From Nocardia wallacei (GTDB taxonomy: Bacteria; Actinomycetota; Actinomycetes; Mycobacteriales; Mycobacteriaceae), in NCBI RefSeq assembly GCF_029869545.1, contig NZ_JARWQD010000249.1, forward strand, positions 1-64,000: 64,000 nt of DNA, read 5' to 3'. The position numbers and the translations under genes were made by a program. A model generated the notes under the pieces. It saw only the letters and a program-made list of their open reading frames with translations, searched no databases and was not told the DNA's origin. This document shows, piece after piece, positions 26,926 through 35,143 of this stretch. Numbering within the stretch: the stretch's first letter is position 1; each line of letters starts with the position of its first letter.

Positions 26926-28491
26926 GTGACTTCACCTCCGGATACACAGACCGGGGCGGATCCGGATCCGACCTCCGACAAGCTCGATGCCGCCGTGTTC
27001 AAGGTGGCGGGCGTGGTGGTGCTCGGCGCGATCATGTCGATTCTCGACATCACCGTCGTGATCATCGCCCTGCCCAAGTTCCAGACCGAATTTCACGCCA
27101 GTTACGCGATCGCCGCCTGGTCGATGACCGGTTACACGCTCGCGCTGGCCAGCGTCATCCCGGTGACGGGGTGGGCCGCGGACCGGTTCGGCACCAAGCG
27201 GCTGTACATGATGGCGCTGGTGTTCTTCGTGCTCGGCTCGGTGCTGTGCGCGACGGCGTGGAATATGCAGGCGCTCATCGCCTTCCGCGTGATCCAGGGG
27301 CTCGGCGGCGGCATGCTGATGCCGCTGGGCATGACGATCATGACGCATGCGGCCGGACCGCACCGGGTGGGTCGGGTGATGGCGGTGCTCGGTGTGCCGA
27401 TGCTGCTCGGGCCGATTCTCGGGCCGATCCTGGGCGGCTGGCTGATCGGGATCGACCTCGATTGGTTCGTCCACCTCGCGGGCTGGCGGCTGATCTTCCT
27501 GATCAACGTCCCCATCGGCATTCTGTCGCTGGTGCTGGCGTTCCTGATGTTCCCGAAGGACCGTCCGGAGCCGTCGCAGTCGTTCGACTTCCTGGGCATG
27601 GCACTGGCCTCGCCGGGACTGGCGCTGTTCCTGTACGGGGTGTCCACCATCCCGGAGGAGCAGACGGTGATGGCGGGGAAGGTGCTGATACCGGCCGTGA
27701 TCGGGCTGGTGCTGATGGTGGCGTTCGTCTTCCACGCGCTGCGCACCGAGCACCCGCTCATCGATCTGCATCTGTTCAAGAACCGCGCGCTGACCTTCTC
27801 GGTGCTGACGATGCTGTTGTTCGCGATCGCCTTCATGGGTTCGGGGCTGCTGTTGCCGAGCTATCTGCAGCAGGTGCGCGGCGAGTCGGCGCTCGATGCC
27901 GGATTGCTGCTGGCGCCACAGGGTCTCGGCGCGATGCTGACGATGCCGATCGCCGGACGCCTGGTGGACAAGATCGGTCCGGGCAAGATCGTGCTGACCG
28001 GTGTCGTGGTGATGGCGGTGAGCCTGACGTTCTTCACCCAGTTGGATGCGGGGACGTCGTATCTGCTGATGGGCGGGGCGCTGTTCGTGATGGGTCTCGG
28101 CATGGGATGCACGATGATGCCGACCATGACCGCCGCCATCCAGACGCTGACCCATCAGCAGGTGGCGCGCGGGTCGACGCTGATGAATATCGTGAACCAG
28201 GCGGCCGGGTCGATCGGCACCGCGATCATGTCGGTGGTGCTGACGAATCTGCTGAACAATCACGAGCTGGCCGGGGCCGCCATCGCCTCGCGCAGCCAGC
28301 CGCAGATCGCCGCGCAGCTGCCGCCCGGCGCCTTGGAGACGGGTTTCGACCAGGCCGCCGGTGCCTTCGCCGACACCTACATCATCGCGGTCGTGCTGCT
28401 CGTCGCCACCCTGATCCCCGCGGCATTCCTGCCGCGGACCAGGCCGCGGACCCCGGAGGGGGCAGAGGCCCCGGTCATGATGGGGCACTGA
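26926..28491 (+). CDS. MFS transporter, DHA2 (EmrB/QacA) family
   Basis: A 521-residue, 14-segment proton-driven drug exporter. The first helix carries the DHA2 signature SILDITVVIIALPKFQ, the loop 2-3 motif GWAADRFGTKRLY is present, and the motif C region reads MLLGPILGPILGGWL. Two convergent DHA2 pumps are in this region; this one has no adjacent regulator. The GTG at 26926 is used; an ATG at 26884 is in frame but would add charged residues only. A strong bidirectional terminator follows. Substrate unknown. Confidence 0.9.
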   Translation: MTSPPDTQTGADPDPTSDKLDAAVFKVAGVVVLGAIMSILDITVVIIALPKFQTEFHASYAIAAWSMTGYTLALASVIPVTGWAADRFGTKRLYMMALVFFVLGSVLCATAWNMQALIAFRVIQGLGGGMLMPLGMTIMTHAAGPHRVGRVMAVLGVPMLLGPILGPILGGWLIGIDLDWFVHLAGWRLIFLINVPIGILSLVLAFLMFPKDRPEPSQSFDFLGMALASPGLALFLYGVSTIPEEQTVMAGKVLIPAVIGLVLMVAFVFHALRTEHPLIDLHLFKNRALTFSVLTMLLFAIAFMGSGLLLPSYLQQVRGESALDAGLLLAPQGLGAMLTMPIAGRLVDKIGPGKIVLTGVVVMAVSLTFFTQLDAGTSYLLMGGALFVMGLGMGCTMMPTMTAAIQTLTHQQVARGSTLMNIVNQAAGSIGTAIMSVVLTNLLNNHELAGAAIASRSQPQIAAQLPPGALETGFDQAAGAFADTYIIAVVLLVATLIPAAFLPRTRPRTPEGAEAPVMMGH

Positions 28492-28498
28492 GGATTTC

Positions 28499-28526
28499 GG
28501 ACGGCCCGGCCGAGGCCGGGCCGTCC
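28499..28526. terminator. Bidirectional terminator between convergent MFS genes
   Basis: A perfect 13-bp stem, GGACGGCCCGGCC and its complement, with a 2-nt centre, lies in the 44-nt gap between the two convergent DHA2 genes. The perfect symmetry would serve both strands. Confidence 0.8.
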
Positions 28527-28535
28527 GCGCGTGCC

Positions 28536-30023
28536 CTACGCCACCGGCGCGGCCTCGGGCTCGTGTGCCGCGCTGGGTTTGCGGGCGCGCAGCAGGATCA
28601 GGCCGAGCAGGGCCGCGGCGACGGCGAATCCGGCGCTGATCCACGAGCCGTAGGACATGGCGGCGGTGAAGGCCGCCTTGGCCGGTTCGACGAAGCCGAG
28701 GCCGAAGGCGGCGCCGATATTGTCGCGGGCGGCCGCGGGGACGTCCTCGGGCATCTTCGAGGTGAAGACCCCGGCCAGCACGCTGCCGAGCACCGCGATG
28801 CTGATCGCCTGGCCGACCTGCTGCAGGGTGTCGTTCATGGCCGAGCCGACACCGGCGTGCTCGAGCGGGATGGCGCTCATGATGGAGGCGTAGGCCGCCG
28901 GACCGGCCAGGCCGCCGCCGACGCCCATCACCAGCATCGAGATCAGCACGTACAGGTAGCTGTCGGCATTGGCCAGCACCGCGAACGCCCCGGCCATCAC
29001 CAGCAGGCCCGTGACGATGAGCGTCTTGTTGCTCAGCTTCTTGCCGAGCGTGGCGCCCAGGCCGTTGCACACCGCGGCCGCCACGGCATAAGGCAGCAGC
29101 GCCCAGCCCGCCTGCATCGGCTCGTAGCCGAGCACGAACTGCAGATACTGCGTGAGCATCAGCAGCACCGCGCCCATGCCGAACATCATCAGCAGCAGCG
29201 TCAGGCAGGCGCCGGTGAAGTCGCGGCTGCGGAACACCGCCAGCGGCAGCATCGGATCGGCCGAGCGGTGCTCCCAGAAGGCGAATCCGGCGCCCGTGAC
29301 CACCGCCAGCGCGATGACGGGAATGTTCCACTCGCGCTCGATGATGACGTACACCGTCGAGGTCAGTGCCACGATCGACAGCACCACGCCCACCAGGTCG
29401 ATCGGCCGCTGCTGCCCGAAGGTCTCGGGCATGAGCACCACCGCGGCGATGATCGCGATGACGGCGACCGGGATGTTGAGCAGGAATACCGACCCGAACC
29501 AGAAGTGCTGCAACAGGAATCCGCCCAGCGTCGGTCCCAGCACGATGCCGACCATCGACACCGTCGACCACGCCGCGAACGCCTTGCGCCGCTCGTCCTC
29601 GGCGAACGAGGTCATCAGGATCGACAGCGTCGAGGGCATCAGCAGCGCACCGCCCACGCCCATGGCGACGCGGGCGGCGATCACCTGCCACGGTTCGGTG
29701 GCGACCACCGCCAGCAGCGAGGCGGCGCCGAAGACGGCGAGACCGGTGATCAGCATCCGCCGCCGCCCGAACCGGTCGGACAGGGCGCCGGCGGTGAGCA
29801 GCAGGCCCGCGAACACCAGGACGTAGGCGTCGAGGATCCACTGCACGTCCGACGGTGTCGCGCCGAGTTCGAGGATCAGTTTCGGGATGGCGATATTGAG
29901 GACGGTGCCGTCGATCATCAGCACCAGTAGTGAGAGACAGAGGACCCCCAGGATCCACCAGCGGCGCGGGTCGCGGGTGATCTCATCGGACGAATCTCGT
30001 ACAACGTTCGATTCCACTCGCAC
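28536..30023 (-). CDS. MFS transporter, DHA2 (EmrB/QacA) family
   Basis: A 495-residue, 14-segment major facilitator drug exporter. The signature LMIDGTVLNIAIPKLI is in the first helix, GALSDRFGRRRML in loop 2-3 and MVGIVLGPTLGGFLL at motif C. The start is taken as the GTG at 30023 (another GTG at 30017); a longer frame would run into the regulator's promoter. It is divergent from the TetR gene at 30047 with only 23 nt between starts, so the regulator almost certainly controls it, as in typical QacA/QacR-like pairs. Confidence 0.9.
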   Translation of the reverse strand: MRVESNVVRDSSDEITRDPRRWWILGVLCLSLLVLMIDGTVLNIAIPKLILELGATPSDVQWILDAYVLVFAGLLLTAGALSDRFGRRRMLITGLAVFGAASLLAVVATEPWQVIAARVAMGVGGALLMPSTLSILMTSFAEDERRKAFAAWSTVSMVGIVLGPTLGGFLLQHFWFGSVFLLNIPVAVIAIIAAVVLMPETFGQQRPIDLVGVVLSIVALTSTVYVIIEREWNIPVIALAVVTGAGFAFWEHRSADPMLPLAVFRSRDFTGACLTLLLMMFGMGAVLLMLTQYLQFVLGYEPMQAGWALLPYAVAAAVCNGLGATLGKKLSNKTLIVTGLLVMAGAFAVLANADSYLYVLISMLVMGVGGGLAGPAAYASIMSAIPLEHAGVGSAMNDTLQQVGQAISIAVLGSVLAGVFTSKMPEDVPAAARDNIGAAFGLGFVEPAKAAFTAAMSYGSWISAGFAVAAALLGLILLRARKPSAAHEPEAAPVA

Positions 30024-30046
30024 AGCGTACGATAGTCTCGAACACT

Positions 30047-30814
30047 GTGCCAGTGAATTATGGTGACTCCGTGGCAAAACAGTTCTCCTCGGTGTGGACC
30101 CGCCCGCAACGCCAGCCCAAGAGCGCAGGTCTGGGGCGTGAGCAGATCGTGGCGGCGGTGCTGGAACTGCTGGATGCCGAGGGCCTCGAGGCGTTGAGCA
30201 TGCGCAAGCTGGGCGCCAAGCTGAACTCCGGCGCGACGAGCGTGTACTGGCATGTGGCGAACAAGGACGAACTGCTGGAACTGGCGCTCGACGAATTCTG
30301 GGGCTGGGTCGAGCTGCCCGAACCGGACGAGTCGACGTCGTGGCGCGGGGTCGTCACGACCTTCGCCTACAGCCTGCGCCAGACGCTGCTGGACCACCCG
30401 TGGGTCGGCACCCTCATCGGCCGGATGCCGATGGTGGGTCCCCAGGCCTTCGCGCTGAGCGACCGCCTGCGGCGGACATTCGTGAACGCCGGATTCACCG
30501 GCCTGGACATCTATCTGGCCTCCGGGACGGTGCTGAGCTTCGTCTTCGGCCAGGTCCTGCCCGAGATCAGCCTGAACCGGGCGACCGGCGGCGAGGGATT
30601 CGACCACGAGGCCGCGATGGCCGTGGTCGGCGAGCTGGCCGCCGACTATCCGGAGCTGCGCGCCGACTACGAACGGACGATGCCGACCGACTCCCAGGCC
30701 GCGCGAATCGTCGCCTACGACTTCGGCCTGCTGTGCGTGCTCGACGGCCTGCAGGCGCGGCTGCGGGCGAGCGAATCGCGCGGCAACGCGCATCGAGACG
30801 CCGAAAACGCCTGA
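30047..30814 (+). CDS. TetR family regulator of the adjacent efflux pump
   Basis: A 255-residue TetR/AcrR regulator with the TetR(C)-type architecture: LGREQIVAAVLELLDAEGLEALSMRKLGAKLN at about 28-59, then the recognition GATSVYWHVANKDELLELALDEF. This YWH(V/F)xNKDEL form is typical of tetracycline-repressor-class proteins that control efflux. The GTG at 30047 is used; a GTG at 30071 is also possible. An imperfect dyad (TCGTAC-N3-GTTCGA, about 29997-30011) lies in the first codons of the divergent pump gene and may be an operator. Confidence 0.87.
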   Translation: MPVNYGDSVAKQFSSVWTRPQRQPKSAGLGREQIVAAVLELLDAEGLEALSMRKLGAKLNSGATSVYWHVANKDELLELALDEFWGWVELPEPDESTSWRGVVTTFAYSLRQTLLDHPWVGTLIGRMPMVGPQAFALSDRLRRTFVNAGFTGLDIYLASGTVLSFVFGQVLPEISLNRATGGEGFDHEAAMAVVGELAADYPELRADYERTMPTDSQAARIVAYDFGLLCVLDGLQARLRASESRGNAHRDAENA

Positions 30815-30882
30815 GCGACAACGCTGTTCACCCCGGTCTGGGTGCCGGAATTGTGGGCGTCACACCGGAATAGTGGGCGCGC

Positions 30883-32220
30883 TCAGGTCCAGTTGTCGCG
30901 GACGCCCGCGAACTCCTCGGCCGCGGGGTCGGCGGTGATCAGGTCGTCGTCGGCGTCGTAGTCGTACAGTTCGGCGTAGCGGCCCCAGTCGATGGCGATG
31001 TCGAGCTGGCGGCGGGCGTCGTCGGGGGAGAAGCCGCGGCGCAGCAGATCCAGGAAGAACGAGGCGCGCAGCGTGCCGTCGGTGCTACCGGCCAGCCCCT
31101 TGCAGATGGTGCGGACCAGCGGCGCGCGATGGCGGGCCTGTTCGGCGAAGATCTGCTTGGACTGCTGGATATCGGCGGTCGTGATGCGGGTGCCGATGTC
31201 GGTGAGGCCGATATCGCCGGAGTCGACGGTGACGAATCCGAGCATGGCGGCCGCGTCCACCAGCGGCAGCAGATCATCGATCTCGAAGTTCAGCGCGTCG
31301 GCGATCTCCGGGAGATCGGCGCGGCCCCCGCAGGCGTAGACCAGCTCCACCAGACCGGCGAGCCCGCCCACCGAGGCGTCGGGCAGCGGGGTCGCGGTCG
31401 GGGTGGCCTTCTCCGGTTCCGGTTGCGCGCGCCCGGTGTCACGGCCGGTGAGCAGGCCGTAGATCTCGTCGACCAGCAGCTCGAAACCGGGCGTGCGCCG
31501 ATCGCGCGGGCGGGCCTGGGGGACCGGGATGTCGGCGATGATGCGGCCGGGATTGGCGCCCAGCACCACCACCCGGTCGGCCAGCAGCACCGCCTCCTCG
31601 ATGTTGTGGGTGACGATGCAGATGGATTCGGTGGGGAAATCCGGTGTGTCCCAGAGGTTCACGATCTCGGTGCGCAGATTCTCCGCCGTCAGCACGTCCA
31701 GCGCCGAGAACGGCTCGTCCATCAGCAGCAGGTCCGGGCGCAGCACCAGCGCGCGGGCGAAACCGACGCGCTGGCGCATCCCGCCGGACAGCTCCTTGGG
31801 ATAGGCGGTCTCGAAGCCGTCGAGGCCGATCATGTCGATGGCCGCCAGGGCCTGCTGGCGTCGCTCGGCCGGGGGCACCCCGCGCGCGGCCAGGCCCAGC
31901 TCCACATTGTCCTGCACCGTCAGCCACGGCATCAGCGCGAAGGACTGAAAGACCAGGGCCGCACCGGGATTGGCGCCGTCGAGTTCGGTGCCGCGGTAGC
32001 GCACGTGCCCCGAGGTGGGGGCGATGAGTCCGGCGATGGTGCGCAGCAGCGTGGACTTGCCGGACCCGGAACGGCCCAGAAGGGCGACGATTTCGCCGCT
32101 GTGCAGGGTGAGGTCGATGTGGTCGAGGACCTGCAGGCGGTCGCCCGCGGCGCCGCGGAAGGCCATGCCGACGTCGTCGACCTCGAGCAATACCTGGCCG
32201 GGGGGCGTGGTGGTGGTCAT
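30883..32220 (-). CDS. ABC transporter ATPase with C-terminal AAA-associated domain
   Basis: A 445-residue ABC ATPase of the nitrate/sulfonate/taurine-like class. Walker A is GRSGSGKST (49-57), signature LSGGM (144-148), Walker B LLLMDEP (164-170), and the H-loop His is in ICIVTHNIEEA. The last about 145 residues form a helical extension of the AAA-associated C-terminal type (with LVELVYACGGRADLPEIADAL). The ATG at 32220 follows AGGAGA and is 14 nt after the permease gene. It is last in the M-box/mgtC operon; no solute-binding protein accompanies it. By context it may energise uptake or efflux of a divalent cation or related solute, which is inference. Confidence 0.9.
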   Translation of the reverse strand: MTTTTPPGQVLLEVDDVGMAFRGAAGDRLQVLDHIDLTLHSGEIVALLGRSGSGKSTLLRTIAGLIAPTSGHVRYRGTELDGANPGAALVFQSFALMPWLTVQDNVELGLAARGVPPAERRQQALAAIDMIGLDGFETAYPKELSGGMRQRVGFARALVLRPDLLLMDEPFSALDVLTAENLRTEIVNLWDTPDFPTESICIVTHNIEEAVLLADRVVVLGANPGRIIADIPVPQARPRDRRTPGFELLVDEIYGLLTGRDTGRAQPEPEKATPTATPLPDASVGGLAGLVELVYACGGRADLPEIADALNFEIDDLLPLVDAAAMLGFVTVDSGDIGLTDIGTRITTADIQQSKQIFAEQARHRAPLVRTICKGLAGSTDGTLRASFFLDLLRRGFSPDDARRQLDIAIDWGRYAELYDYDADDDLITADPAAEEFAGVRDNWT

Positions 32221-32234
32221 CGAATTGTCTCCTG

Positions 32235-33971
32235 TCACAACGAGTACCGGCGTTCGGCCAGTGCATAGAGGCGGCGCCAGAACAGGCGGTTGATGCCGAC
32301 GACGTAGACGCTCATCACCACGACGCCGACGAGCAGGCGCGGCCAGTCGCCGCCGGAGGTGGCCTCGGAGATGTAGGCGCCCAGGCCGACCGCCGTCAGT
32401 TCGGTGTCGCGGAAGGTGACCACCTCGGCGACGATGGAGGCGTTCCAGGCGCCGCCCGCGGCGGTAAGCGCGCCGGTGACGTAGCTGGGGAAGATGGCGG
32501 GCAGAATCAGCCTGCGCCACCACAGGTTTCGCGGCAATCGCAGGCTGGCGGCGGCCTCGCGCAGATCGCCCGGTACCGCGGAGGCACCGGCGATGACGTT
32601 GAACAGGATGTACCACTGCGAACCCAGCGCCATCAGCAGGATTCCGGCCCAGTTCAGGCTCGCGCCGGTCGCGACCAGGACGGCGGTCACGAGCGGGAAC
32701 AGGAAGTTGGCGGGGAAGCTGGCCAGCACCTGCACCACCGGCTGGGCGAAGCGGGACGCCCTGGGGTTCAACCCGATCCACACACCGACCGGCACCCAGA
32801 TCAGGCTGCACACGATCAGCAGCACGATCACCCGCAGCAGGGTGACCGCGCCGAGGCCGAACGCGTGCGCCACCTCGCCGACGCCGACGGTGTCGGCGAT
32901 ATACCGCGCCACGTGGAAGCAGCCGTAGACGATGATCGCCACCCACACCGCCGCGAACACCGCGTCCCCGGCCCGGCGGCGGGCGAGCGGCACGTGCAGC
33001 GGATGCTCGGCCAGCCCGAACAGGCGCATCGCCCGATCCATCGGATACACCAGCGGTCCGAGGAGTCTGCCGAGCAGATCGGGAATGTGGCTGCGCCGCA
33101 ACAGATTCAGTACCACGCTGCGCGGCGCCTCGGCCGGTTCGGAGTCCTCGAACCGGAAGCGTTCGGCGAACGCGGTCAGCGGCCGCCAGAACAGCACGTT
33201 GACCCCGACGACCATGACGATCATGACGCCGATGGCGATGAGCACCTTGCCGGTGGCGCCCTCGGCGGTGGCGGCGGCGACGTAGGAGCCGATACCGGGC
33301 AGCGCGTACTCGCGGTTGTTGACGCTGATCGCCTCGGAGGCGGTGAGGAAGAACCAGCCGCCGCCGAAGCTCATCATCGCGTTCCACACCAGCGGCACCA
33401 TGCCGGAGGGCACGTCCACGCGCCAGAACCGTTGCCAGCGCGACAGTCTCAGGTTGCGGGCGGCCTCGTCGAGGTCGCGTGGCTGCGACACCAGCGAGTG
33501 GTAGAACGCGAAGGTCATGTTCCATGCCTGCGAGGTGAAGATCGCGAAGATCGACGCGCATTCCAGGCCGAGCTGGGAGCCGGGGAACAGGGCGATGAAC
33601 GCGGTCACCGTCACCGACAGAAAGCCCAGGATCGGCACCGACTGCAGGATGTCGAGCAGCGGCAGCAGGACGGTGCGGGCGCGGCGCAGCCGGGCCGCGG
33701 CGGTGGCGTAGACGAAGGTGAACGCGATCGCCAGGCCCAGCGCGAGGAACATCCGCAGCAGGGAGCGGGCCGCGTAGTAGGGCAGTTGCCCGGCGTCGGT
33801 GGAGATCGCCGCGCTCGACCGGTCCGGGTGGAACGGCACGTCCAGCCCGGCCGACAGCCGTACGATCACCCAGATCAGCACCGCGGCTGCGGCGAAGACC
33901 GCGACGTCGGCCCACCGCGAGCGGGGGCGGTCGAGGGTGCCGCGGGCGGGGAAGGTACGCAGCGCGGTCAT
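32235..33971 (-). CDS. Fused double ABC transporter permease
   Basis: A 578-residue protein made of two binding-protein-dependent permease domains joined head to tail. Each half has about six membrane helices and the EAA-type loop that contacts the ATPase: DEAARNLRLSRWQRFWRVDVP near 177-197 and REAAASLRLPRNLWWRRLILP near 470-490. Both halves of the transport channel are therefore on one chain. Databases call such proteins nitrate/sulfonate/bicarbonate permeases by similarity only. The ATG at 33971 overlaps the mgtC stop as ATGA, so it is translationally tied to MgtC. No periplasmic-binding-type protein is near. Confidence 0.9.
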   Translation of the reverse strand: MTALRTFPARGTLDRPRSRWADVAVFAAAAVLIWVIVRLSAGLDVPFHPDRSSAAISTDAGQLPYYAARSLLRMFLALGLAIAFTFVYATAAARLRRARTVLLPLLDILQSVPILGFLSVTVTAFIALFPGSQLGLECASIFAIFTSQAWNMTFAFYHSLVSQPRDLDEAARNLRLSRWQRFWRVDVPSGMVPLVWNAMMSFGGGWFFLTASEAISVNNREYALPGIGSYVAAATAEGATGKVLIAIGVMIVMVVGVNVLFWRPLTAFAERFRFEDSEPAEAPRSVVLNLLRRSHIPDLLGRLLGPLVYPMDRAMRLFGLAEHPLHVPLARRRAGDAVFAAVWVAIIVYGCFHVARYIADTVGVGEVAHAFGLGAVTLLRVIVLLIVCSLIWVPVGVWIGLNPRASRFAQPVVQVLASFPANFLFPLVTAVLVATGASLNWAGILLMALGSQWYILFNVIAGASAVPGDLREAAASLRLPRNLWWRRLILPAIFPSYVTGALTAAGGAWNASIVAEVVTFRDTELTAVGLGAYISEATSGGDWPRLLVGVVVMSVYVVGINRLFWRRLYALAERRYSL

Positions 33972-34705
33972 CGGTGCTGCTCCTGCGCCGGTTCCGGGAT
34001 GCTCCATCCGACGCTGGTCACCGACGGTTCCAGGCTCAGGCGGCTGACCGCGGATTCCATCTGCCGGTCGTCGCGCTCGTCGCCGACGAGTTCGGCGCGG
34101 ACCTCGACCTGGCCGCGCGGCGCGGGCGATCCGGTGTCGGTGTCGGTGATGTTGCGGCTCGAGATCGACACCAGCCGGAAGTCGGTGCGGGTGAGCGCCT
34201 GCACCAGCAACGCCCGCACGTGTGCCTCCCCGGCATCGTCGGTGACGGCGGTGAACAGGTATTCCGCGGTCTGCTCGCTACCCGATTCGGGCTGGCGGTC
34301 CACCGCGCGGCCCGCCCAGCGCAGCGCGGTGTTGACCATGACCACGGCCACCGTGCCCGCGGCGGCGGTGTCGTACATTCCGGCTCCCGCGAGCGCGCCG
34401 ACCGCGGCCGAGCACCACAGGGTGGCGGCGGTGTTGAGCCCGCGCACGCTGAGGCCCTCGCGCATGATCACCCCGGCGCCGAGGAAGCCGATGCCCGAGA
34501 CGATCTGCGCGGCAACGCGTGTCGGATCGGCGGTGCCGCCGGAGAAGCCGTGCGCGGACAGCAGCACGAACAGCGTCGCGCCCGCGGAGACCAGCGCGTT
34601 GGTCCGCAATCCGGCCATCCGGGCGCGGTATTGGCGTTCCAGGCCGATCACCACGCCCAAGCCGACGCCGGTGGCCAGCCGCAGCAGCATTTCCACAGTC
34701 GTCAT
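33968..34705 (-). CDS. mgtC: MgtC/SapB family membrane protein
   Basis: A 245-residue MgtC/SapB protein: an N-terminal membrane domain with four or five helices, including GVGLGVVIGLERQYRARMAG (about 13-32), the family hallmark RVAAQIVSGIGFLGAGVIMREG and GLNTAATLW, followed by a soluble ACT-like domain (about 160-240). MgtC supports growth at low Mg2+ and survival in macrophages in Salmonella and Mycobacterium. The ATG at 34705 is chosen for its GGAAGGG site and because the family membrane domain starts there. An M-box riboswitch precedes it, and the ABC permease overlaps its stop. Confidence 0.93.
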   Translation of the reverse strand: MTTVEMLLRLATGVGLGVVIGLERQYRARMAGLRTNALVSAGATLFVLLSAHGFSGGTADPTRVAAQIVSGIGFLGAGVIMREGLSVRGLNTAATLWCSAAVGALAGAGMYDTAAAGTVAVVMVNTALRWAGRAVDRQPESGSEQTAEYLFTAVTDDAGEAHVRALLVQALTRTDFRLVSISSRNITDTDTGSPAPRGQVEVRAELVGDERDDRQMESAVSRLSLEPSVTSVGWSIPEPAQEQHR

Positions 34706-34748
34706 GACAGCCCTTCCGGAGCTCGTGGCGACCACGTGCCGCAGCAGG

Positions 34749-34841
34749 CTACCGGGAAATGCGCGGGAAGCCGTGGATTGCGGGGTGGTCGCCAGATGAA
34801 GATTCAGCAAACGTGTAGCGATGACTGCCACCGTCGGGCAC
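34749..34841 (-). CDS. Possible 30-codon leader ORF upstream of mgtC
   Basis: A short frame begins with GTG at 34841, exactly 8 nt after a near-ideal ribosome site GGAAGGGAGG (34850-34859), and ends in TAG at 34749, 43 nt before mgtC. The predicted peptide begins MPDGGSHRYTF, ends FPRISR and has three prolines. It lies between the M-box and mgtC, where leader peptides control expression in other Mg2+-regulated transcripts. The ribosome site is better than that of most genes here, yet is too far (18 nt) from an in-frame extended mgtC start at 34831. Translation is inferred. Confidence 0.45.
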   Translation of the reverse strand: MPDGGSHRYTFAESSSGDHPAIHGFPRISR

Positions 34842-34939
34842 GACGACCACCTCCCTTCCTGTGCGCCAGGGAGTGCTCCGGCTCCGATGGCCGGACGGTT
34901 GCCACTCCTCGTAAGACCTTTGGCACTTCGCGGCGTGAA

Positions 34940-34954
34940 CCCAGTGCGACTGGG
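34940..34954 (-). promoter_or_regulatory. Small hairpin downstream of the M-box aptamer
   Basis: CCCAGT-CGC-ACTGGG is a perfect 6-bp hairpin just after the M-box core. It has no U-tract, so it is more likely part of the expression platform (Rho access or translation control) than a classical terminator. Confidence 0.4.
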
Positions 34955-34961
34955 AGCCGGT

Positions 34962-35076
34962 CGGAGTCAACCCTTAATCCGGGAAGACCTGTCCTGACCC
35001 GGGGCGTCTCTCGACGTTCGGGGTCGCCGGCCTGTATCCGCGAAGGAGCCTCAGCGAACGACGGCACCTTGCGTCG
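34962..35076 (-). promoter_or_regulatory. M-box (ykoK) magnesium riboswitch
   Basis: On the minus strand the conserved M-box blocks occur in order: GCTGAGGCTCCT (35055-35044), GGATACAGGCC (35039-35029), CGAACGTCGAGAGACG (35020-35005), GGGTCAGGACAGG (35000-34988) and CCGGATTAAGGGTT (34982-34969). These match the Mg2+-sensing aptamer of ykoK/mgtE leaders, with the closing-stem region on either side. It is followed by mgtC, an independent reason to trust it. When Mg2+ is plentiful the folded aptamer should reduce expression of the operon. Confidence 0.87.
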
Positions 35077-35079
35077 GCC

Positions 35080-35109
35080 AGTAAACACCCGGATGGAAGG
35101 ACTTGGCAA
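35080..35109 (-). promoter_or_regulatory. Candidate promoter of the M-box/mgtC operon
   Basis: TTGCCA (35109-35104) and TTTACT (35085-35080) are separated by 18 nt and would start RNA at about 35073-35076, exactly at the M-box 5' end. The region also forms a hairpin (CACCCGG at 35117-35111 with CCGGGTG at 35093-35087) that may terminate the upstream gene. Confidence 0.45.
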
Positions 35110-35143
35110 CCGGGTGTGAGCCGGATCGCCCGGCGGGGTCGTG

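Noticed and set aside
26932..29958. Frames of about 900-1000 codons on both strands across the two MFS genes
   Set aside because: They cover both convergent transporters in the wrong frame or strand, have His/Arg/Gln-rich low-complexity translations and no recognisable domain.
34706..34831. Longer MgtC starting at GTG 34831
   Set aside because: The extra 42 residues are not part of the family, and the nearest strong ribosome site is 18 nt away, better placed for the leader ORF.
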